Shown: positions 43,813-48,411 of the stretch, piece after piece
Layout of the letters: each line of letters opens with the position of its first letter
How positions within the stretch are numbered: position 1 is the first letter of the stretch
Assembly (NCBI GenBank): GCA_024643255.1
Contig: JAHENF010000026.1
Location: 1-48,411 of the forward strand
Direction: 5' to 3'
Source of the DNA: Ilumatobacteraceae bacterium
GTDB lineage: Bacteria > Actinomycetota > Acidimicrobiia > Acidimicrobiales > Ilumatobacteraceae
Length of the DNA: 48,411 bases
Translations under genes and position numbers: made by a program
Notes under the pieces: model-generated
The model's database searches: none
What the model was told of the DNA's origin: nothing
The model's input: the letters and a program-made list of their open reading frames with translations, nothing else

Positions 43813-44187
43813 TCAGTCGGAGTGGGCTGCCTGCTCCTCGGCGATCTGGCGGCGGACGTCGTCCATGTCGACGGCGCGGATCTGGGCGATCAGGTCGTCG
43901 AAGGCGTGAGCGGGGAGCGCGCCGGGCTGTGAGAACAGCACGACGTTGTCGCGAATCGCCATCAAGGTCGGAATCGACCGGACGTTGAAGTGGCCGGCGA
44001 GCGCCTGCTGGGCATCGGCGTCGACCTTGCCGAACACGATGTCGTCGTGCTGTTCGGCGGCGGCTTCGAACACGGGGCCGAACTGACGGCATGGGCCACA
44101 CCATTCCGCCCAGAAGTCGACGAACACGAAGTCGTTGTCGTCGATGGTCTGCTCGAAGTTCTCGATCGTCAGTTCAACGGTGGGCAT
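43813..44187 (-). CDS. thioredoxin
   Basis: 124 residues: FVFVDFWAEWCGPCRQFGPVF (WCGPC active site), DIVFGKVDADAQQALAGHFNVRSIPTLMAIRDN with the cis-Pro (SIPTL). Ends with a charged tail (RAVDMDDVRRQIAEEQAAHSD) about 15 residues longer than E. coli thioredoxin. Start ATG 44187. It could serve as reductant for the arsenate reductase elsewhere in the window, which is inference. Confidence 0.93.
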   Translation of the reverse strand: MPTVELTIENFEQTIDDNDFVFVDFWAEWCGPCRQFGPVFEAAAEQHDDIVFGKVDADAQQALAGHFNVRSIPTLMAIRDNVVLFSQPGALPAHAFDDLIAQIRAVDMDDVRRQIAEEQAAHSD

Positions 44188-44270
44188 GAATGGCTCCTTG
44201 ATACTCCTGGGGGTATACGTCCTCCGATGTAACCGACTCGAGCCGCACTGCATTCCCGGCGGCTGACGGT

Positions 44271-44816
44271 TCAGCTGTCGGTGACGTCCGGATCCATCGC
44301 GGCGCCGGGATCGCTTGGGGGTTGGTCTGCGAGCGTCGCTTCGAGACGCTCCAGGCGATCGGCGATCGCGTCGAGCGAGGCGTGGACGCCGCTCAGGCCG
44401 TCGGTGGTGCGCGAATCGGCGTCCGCGTCGGTCTTGACGCGGGCCCTGGCGGCCGCAACGAATGTCGAGGTGATGATGGCGGTGATCACGGTGATCAGCC
44501 CGATCGAGGTCAGCATGATGACGCTTGCCACGAATCGGCCGATGGTCTTCTCCGGTGTGTTGTCGCCGTACCCGACGGTGGTCACTGTCTGCAGGCTGAA
44601 CCACAGTGCGTCGCCGAACGTCGAGTATTCCTCGCGGTCGAACACGCGGAGCGCCGCGGCCCCGATCAGCACGATGACCGTGGTGATCGTGACGATCGCC
44701 ATCGTCGCGTATCGCATCGACGCCGGATTCGCCAGGAATCGGTTGATGCTTCCGCGGAGTCCGCGTTGCATCGGGCGGGGAGGCTGCATGTACGGCAAGG
44801 TAGTCGGATCGCTCAC
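44271..44816 (-). CDS. two-transmembrane potassium channel
   Basis: 181 residues. Helix MAIVTITTVIVLIGAAALRVF, pore helix DALWFSLQTVTTVGYGDNTP with the TVGYGD selectivity filter, then helix SVIMLTSIGLITVITAIITSTFVAA, and a cytosolic tail with coiled-coil character (LDAIADRLERLEATL). No RCK or cNMP domain. GTG 44816 is used; ATG 44789 gives a slightly shorter form. Confidence 0.93.
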   Translation of the reverse strand: MSDPTTLPYMQPPRPMQRGLRGSINRFLANPASMRYATMAIVTITTVIVLIGAAALRVFDREEYSTFGDALWFSLQTVTTVGYGDNTPEKTIGRFVASVIMLTSIGLITVITAIITSTFVAAARARVKTDADADSRTTDGLSGVHASLDAIADRLERLEATLADQPPSDPGAAMDPDVTDS

Positions 44817-44840
44817 TCCGACGGGTGGTGATCGCGTCGC

Positions 44841-45068
44841 TTATGCGCCGAACTTCGCTGCTTTCAGCTCGGTCCATCGAGGGTCGTTCTCGATCGGCAG
44901 GGTGCCGCCGCGCCGCTTGATGACGATGGCGGCTGCCGCGATCCCGACGAGGAACGCAAGGAGCATCACGGCCCACTTACGGTTCGACCTGCCGGTCAAC
45001 TCCTCGGCGGCTTCCTGGAGGACCTTGATGGCGACTTCCTTGCCTGCGTATGTGGCGACTGGTCCCAT
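44841..45068 (-). CDS. small single-pass membrane protein
   Basis: 75 residues. Amphipathic start GPVATYAGKEVAIKVLQEAAEELTG, then one helix WAVMLLAFLVGIAAAAIVIK and a positive loop (KRRGG). The start is fixed by GGAGGAAAC directly before ATG 45068, although an in-frame ATG exists further upstream (45107). Located 24 nt upstream of the channel gene in the same direction, and may be its partner. Confidence 0.8.
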   Translation of the reverse strand: MGPVATYAGKEVAIKVLQEAAEELTGRSNRKWAVMLLAFLVGIAAAAIVIKRRGGTLPIENDPRWTELKAAKFGA

Positions 45069-45239
45069 GTTTCCTCCGTCAGCACCCGGTCGAGTCGTCG
45101 TCGCCATGCGATACGGGTGTTCCTCGCGGGCGCGTTCGAAGTGTAGACGGCCGGTCGTCCGACGGGGCTTCGTCCGGCGAGCGGCACTTGCCGAGCGCGG
45201 TCGGCTACGTTCATTCGATCGGCGTCGTCAGGGGGAACC

Positions 45240-45731
45240 GTGTCCAAATTCGAGCTGAGGCCACTCACCGCCGACCATCGCCGGGCCGCGGAGACGTTCG
45301 CCGCGAAGATCCCGCATGGCGAGCGGGCGTTCATCGATCGATCGTTGCTCAGCCAGGTGTCGGTCGCAGGATGGACGCAGCGCACCGGTGCCCGCCGGAC
45401 TGGTGCGTTCATCGGCGATGAGATGGTGGCAATCCTCACGGTCAACCCGCAGCCGGGTTGGATGAGCAGGGTCGGTGAACTCCGCTTGGTCGTGCTCCCC
45501 GAAGCTCGCGGGCAGGGCGTCGCCAAGGCGCTGGCCGACCGGGCGGTGGTCGTGGCGCGCGAGATGGAGCTCTCCAAGTTGTACGTCGAGGTGCTCGAGA
45601 GTCTCACGCGGGTCGTCGACATGTTCACGGCGCTGGGCTTCGAGCGTGAAGCCACACTTCGCGACCATGTCGTCGACGGTCAGGGTCGGCCTGGCAATCT
45701 CTGCGTGCTCAGCCGATTCCTCGACGAGTGA
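45240..45731 (+). CDS. GNAT-family N-acetyltransferase
   Basis: 163 residues. GAFIGDEMVAILTVNPQPGW, then LRLVVLPEARGQGVAKALADRAVVVA (the R-G-x-G-x-A acetyl-CoA loop) and FTALGFEREATLRDHVVD. Single GNAT domain of normal length; substrate unknown (small molecule or protein N-terminus). GTG 45240 follows GGGGGA. Independent of the downstream alcohol dehydrogenase, whose GTG follows 49 nt later. Confidence 0.88.
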   Translation: MSKFELRPLTADHRRAAETFAAKIPHGERAFIDRSLLSQVSVAGWTQRTGARRTGAFIGDEMVAILTVNPQPGWMSRVGELRLVVLPEARGQGVAKALADRAVVVAREMELSKLYVEVLESLTRVVDMFTALGFEREATLRDHVVDGQGRPGNLCVLSRFLDE

Positions 45732-45780
45732 CGACGGATCATCGAGTGCCACGAAGCAACCATCTACGAAGGGACAGGCC

Positions 45781-46872
45781 GTGAGAGCTGCAGTGCTGAA
45801 TTCGATCCCGGGTCGGCTCGACATCGAGGACGTCGAGATCGGCGAGCCCGGTCCGCGCGAGGTGCTCGTGCGCACCGTCGCGGCGGGGCTGTGTCACAGC
45901 GATCTCCATTTCATGGAGGGCAAGTATCAGTTCCCGTGTCCGGCCGTGCTCGGGCATGAATCGGCCGGTGTGGTCGAAGCCGTCGGGTCGATGGTGCAGT
46001 ACGTCCAGCCGGGCGACCACGTGATCACCTGCCTGTCGGCGTTCTGCGGTCACTGTTCGCAGTGCACCGACGGCCACCTCACGCTGTGCGAGAACAAGGG
46101 GACCGAACTCGTGCGTCAGCCGGGCGAGGCGCCGCGTCTCAGCCGTGCCGGTGGCGAAGTGGTCAATCAGTACCTCCACCTGTCGTCGTTCGCCGAGATG
46201 ATGCTGATCCACGAGCATGCGCTCGTCAAGATCGATGCCGACATGCCCTTCGACAAGGCGGCGCTGATCGGCTGTGGCGTCACCACCGGGCTCGGTGCCG
46301 TTTTCCGCACGGCTCGTGTCGCTCCGGGGGAAACCGTGGCCGTGATCGGATGCGGCGGCATCGGGTTGTCGGCGATCCAGGGGGCGCGGATCGCCGGGGC
46401 GAACAAGATCATCGCGGTCGACACGAATCCGTCGAAGCTCGAACTGGCACAACAACTCGGCGCGACCCACATGGTGAATGCGGCGTCGGCGGATCCGATC
46501 GGAGCCGTCAAGGACCTCACGGGGGGAGGCGTGCATCACTCCTTCGAAGCGGTTGGCATGAAAGTGACCGCCGAGCAGGCGTACCAGATGCTGCGCAACG
46601 GTGGGCAGGCGACGGTCATCGGGATGATTCCAGTCGGCACCAAGGTCGAGGTCGAAGGCTCCGATCTCCTCTACGAGAAGAAGCTCACCGGATCGAACAT
46701 GGGGTCGAATCAGTTCCGCACCGACATGCCGCGCTATGTCGACATGTATCTCGATGGCCGATTGCACCTCGACGAGATGGTCTCGAAGACGATCACGCTC
46801 GACCAGATCAACGACGGTTTCGACGACATGAAGGCCGGCAACGTCGCGCGCAGCGTCATCGTGTTCGACTGA
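45781..46872 (+). CDS. zinc-containing alcohol dehydrogenase (class III/NDMA-dependent type)
   Basis: 363 residues of the MDR superfamily. Catalytic zinc ligands in GLCHSDLHFME and GHESAGVV, the structural-zinc lobe CGHCSQCTDGHLTLCEN (C-x2-C-x2-C-x7-C), GCGVTTGLGAVFRTARV (the I-G-C-G-V-x-T-G-x-G-A sequence of class III enzymes), and the Rossmann loop VIGCGGIGLSAIQG. Oxidises alcohol or a thiol adduct, using NAD or bound nicotinamide. Start GTG 45781 with AAGGGA upstream. Confidence 0.93.
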   Translation: MRAAVLNSIPGRLDIEDVEIGEPGPREVLVRTVAAGLCHSDLHFMEGKYQFPCPAVLGHESAGVVEAVGSMVQYVQPGDHVITCLSAFCGHCSQCTDGHLTLCENKGTELVRQPGEAPRLSRAGGEVVNQYLHLSSFAEMMLIHEHALVKIDADMPFDKAALIGCGVTTGLGAVFRTARVAPGETVAVIGCGGIGLSAIQGARIAGANKIIAVDTNPSKLELAQQLGATHMVNAASADPIGAVKDLTGGGVHHSFEAVGMKVTAEQAYQMLRNGGQATVIGMIPVGTKVEVEGSDLLYEKKLTGSNMGSNQFRTDMPRYVDMYLDGRLHLDEMVSKTITLDQINDGFDDMKAGNVARSVIVFD

Positions 46873-46959
46873 ACCCCGACGCCGTCTCCCTCGCGCTGCC
46901 GAGTTCGTGCGGCTCGTCGACGCAGGTCGATGCGCCGAGTAGCGTCCGCTGGGGGCACG

Positions 46960-48162
46960 ATGACCAGACGCAGGCGCAGCAACCGCCGGGGGCAGGACGA
47001 ACGCGAGGTCATTCCGCAGCGCGCCGACGAACTGACCGCGGAGTGGTTCACCCAGATCCTCGCGAGCGGAGCGACGGTGGCCGAGGTGCGCTGCGAGGAG
47101 ATCGGTGTCGACGTCGGCTTCATGGGCCAGGTCCATCGGTGCCACCTGACCTGGGAGCCGCCGGCCGGCGGCGATGACGCTGTTGCGCTCCCGGCATCGG
47201 TGATCGTGAAGACGCCGACACAGATCCCCGAGAACTTCGCCGCCGGCGATGCACTTCGCTCCTACGAGCGCGAGATCGTCGTGTATCAGAAGCTTCGAGC
47301 GACGCTCGGTGTTCCGATGCCCGGCTACTACCACGGGGCGATGGACCCTGACCCTGCCCCGTGGATGCAGCGCCCATTGTTCTTCCTGTTCGATCATCTC
47401 TCCGTCAGCGGCATCAACTGGGTGATCGGTCAGTTCCTGAAGCTGTCCGGCAGGAGCAAGCGGCGTTACATACTGGTGATCGAGGACTTCGCCGATGCCC
47501 GTCCGCCCACGCAGATGCTCGGCGGCTCGCTCGACGATGCACGGCGTTCACTCGAGGTGCTCGCGCAGTTCCATGCCGCGAACTGGATGCGCTCCGAAGC
47601 AATGCAGCACTACCGGTACATCTGGCCGGTCGACACCGTTCCGCGTGTCGGACAGGCCAGCTACGTGCGCAACCGCGACGAGTTCGTCGAACGGTTCGGC
47701 CCGGTGCTCGGCGACGGGATGTTGGAGCGGCTCGACGCAATCCAGGAACGCGTGCCCGAGATCTGCTCGTTCCTCGCGGCCGAACCGTGGACGCTGCTGC
47801 ACGGCGACTTCCGGCTCGACAACGTGCTGTTCCGGCCGAACGGAGAGGTGGTCGTGCTCGACTTCCAGGGCCTCAGCTCCGGCCGTCCTGCGGTCGACGT
47901 TGCCTACTTCATCACGACGGCCCTCACTGCGGAGCACCGACTCGAGGAGCAGCCCCTCTTGCGCAGCTATCACGACGCGCTCGTCGCCGCCGGCGTGTCG
48001 TCGTATTCCTTCGACGAACTCGTGCGCGATGGTGAGCTCGCGAAGGAACTCCTCGCTCACCGTCTCGTCGGGAGTGCCGATCTGATCGACACCTCGGCGG
48101 CCGCAGACGGTGTCGCCTTCATGGATGTGATCCAGCTACGCGTGCTCGACTGGCTGAGCTGA
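46960..48162 (+). CDS. aminoglycoside/ecdysteroid kinase-like phosphotransferase
   Basis: 400 residues. Kinase-like: SVIVKTPTQIP with the beta-3 Lys, an extended middle (VQDAR-type helices around GGSLDDARRSLEVLAQFHAANW), catalytic loop LLHGDFRLDNVLF (H-G-D-x4-N) and VVLDFQGLSSGRPAVDVAYF where Asp replaces the DFG position. The active-site Asp and Asn are both intact, so it is an active small-molecule kinase. It groups with the DUF1679/ecdysteroid 22-kinase-like set often found in actinobacteria. ATG 46960 has GGGGGC upstream. Confidence 0.88.
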   Translation: MTRRRRSNRRGQDEREVIPQRADELTAEWFTQILASGATVAEVRCEEIGVDVGFMGQVHRCHLTWEPPAGGDDAVALPASVIVKTPTQIPENFAAGDALRSYEREIVVYQKLRATLGVPMPGYYHGAMDPDPAPWMQRPLFFLFDHLSVSGINWVIGQFLKLSGRSKRRYILVIEDFADARPPTQMLGGSLDDARRSLEVLAQFHAANWMRSEAMQHYRYIWPVDTVPRVGQASYVRNRDEFVERFGPVLGDGMLERLDAIQERVPEICSFLAAEPWTLLHGDFRLDNVLFRPNGEVVVLDFQGLSSGRPAVDVAYFITTALTAEHRLEEQPLLRSYHDALVAAGVSSYSFDELVRDGELAKELLAHRLVGSADLIDTSAAADGVAFMDVIQLRVLDWLS

Positions 48163-48229
48163 CCCCGCCCGCTCCCTCGCGCTCCAGATGTGCTGTTTGG
48201 GCCGAATCGTGTGAGCGCGTCAGAACGCT

Positions 48230-48272
48230 GCGATGAGTTTCGACGCGACCTGTACGCGCTCGAACTCATCGC
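48230..48272. repeat. 43-bp palindromic repeat, family B, copy 2
   Basis: GCGATGAGTTTCGACGCGAC at the left and TCGAACTCATCGC at the right; the outer arms pair over about 13 bases (one extra T on the left) and inner CGCG words pair again. Copy 3 begins 62 bases on and differs at one base. Stands downstream of the phosphotransferase stop; acts as a possible terminator for it. Confidence 0.85.
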
Positions 48273-48291
48273 AGATGGACCGCACGCTGGT

Positions 48292-48334
48292 GCGATGAGT
48301 TTCGACGCGACCTGTGCGCGCTCGAACTCATCGC
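48292..48334. repeat. 43-bp palindromic repeat, family B, copy 3
   Basis: Same element as 48230-48272 with a single A-to-G difference (GTACGCGC versus GTGCGCGC) in the loop. Two copies in tandem with a 19-bp gap, in the same orientation. The copy at 13113 differs at several positions, mainly in the loop. Confidence 0.85.
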
Positions 48335-48411
48335 TGGGAGCGAGTCGCACCACCTCGAGCTGATCGCACCGGGTCGGTGCCGTTGGACTTGTGCGGCGTC
48401 AGTCGAGCGCG
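48335..48411. other. right edge, no gene assigned
   Basis: After copy 3 of the repeat the last 77 bases show no start, no long open frame and no RNA motif. A minus-strand gene ending ...ALD-stop near 48399 is conceivable (reading the last bases as CTC GAC TGA), but too little is visible to call it. Confidence 0.4.

Noticed and set aside
44188..44270. Regulatory RNA between thioredoxin and the K-channel gene
   Set aside because: 83 bp only, no stable conserved fold or riboswitch motif visible.
45739..47397. 552-residue minus-strand ORF opposite the alcohol dehydrogenase
   Set aside because: His/Arg/Asp-rich shadow; plus-strand ADH has all zinc motifs.

Overview
The window is GC-rich, tightly packed chromosomal DNA from an actinobacterium. 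The gene families present (SCO6745-like protein, CadI-type metal-resistance enzyme, CYP125-like P450, exporter-type ABC permease, GNAT fused to an acyl-CoA synthetase-like CoA-binding region) and the style of 4-nt gene overlaps fit a free-living aerobic Actinomycetota, plausibly Acidimicrobiia (Ilumatobacter-like). That placement is inference from gene content, not from a phylogenetic marker. I see no tRNA, rRNA, CRISPR array, insertion sequence or phage gene. About 50 protein genes are supported, nearly all with clear domain motifs.

Layout. 1-4.1 kb: a left-truncated GNAT/CoA-binding protein, an HDAC-like deacetylase, a lone cyclic-nucleotide-binding protein and a class-C beta-lactamase-type lipoprotein. 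4.1-10.7 kb: acyl-CoA dehydrogenase, alpha/beta hydrolase, an SCO6745-like gene followed by a glyoxalase/cupin fusion, a small ribosome-hibernation-like protein, a DUF1704 protease and a GAP/LysE-like membrane protein. 10.7-18.3 kb: a membrane-anchored beta-propeller-like protein, sucrose phosphorylase, a DapA-like/old-yellow-enzyme pair and an MBL-fold hydrolase. 18.4-21 kb: an ABC exporter pair. 21-26 kb: VOC protein and cupredoxin lipoprotein, then a minus-strand run pepF - anbu - panB - alpha/beta hydrolase.

26-28.1 kb is an arsenic/metal resistance locus: arsR-arsC-aquaporin on the minus strand, diverging from a CadI/ArsI dioxygenase, with a perfect 7+7 bp palindrome between them as likely ArsR operator. 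28.1-29.7 kb holds selD, whose catalytic residue is encoded by an in-frame TGA (selenocysteine) followed at once by a strong hairpin. Ordinary ORF calling loses the first 35 residues. It is coupled to an upstream double-ACT protein.

31.4-35.5 kb is a seven-gene operon in which every junction is an ATGA/GTGA overlap: small membrane protein, 46-aa lipoprotein, ECF sigma factor, zinc-finger membrane anti-sigma, ABC ATPase and two membrane proteins. It looks like a self-contained envelope-signalling or export module. 36-42.9 kb: two cytochromes P450, membrane proteins, and an LPG-synthase/flippase-like protein carrying a degenerate kinase domain. 42.9-43.3 kb is a decayed galT. 43.3-48.2 kb: SnoaL-like protein, thioredoxin, a potassium channel, a small membrane protein, GNAT, a zinc alcohol dehydrogenase and a phosphotransferase.

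Two families of short palindromic repeats lie in the intergenic spaces: a 43-bp element (three copies) and a CGTCAC...GGCACC...GTGACG element (three or four copies, one with a small tandem array). The most notable signals are the Sec-encoding selD, the sigma/anti-sigma/ABC operon, the ars locus, the pseudokinase-flippase fusion and the repeat families.
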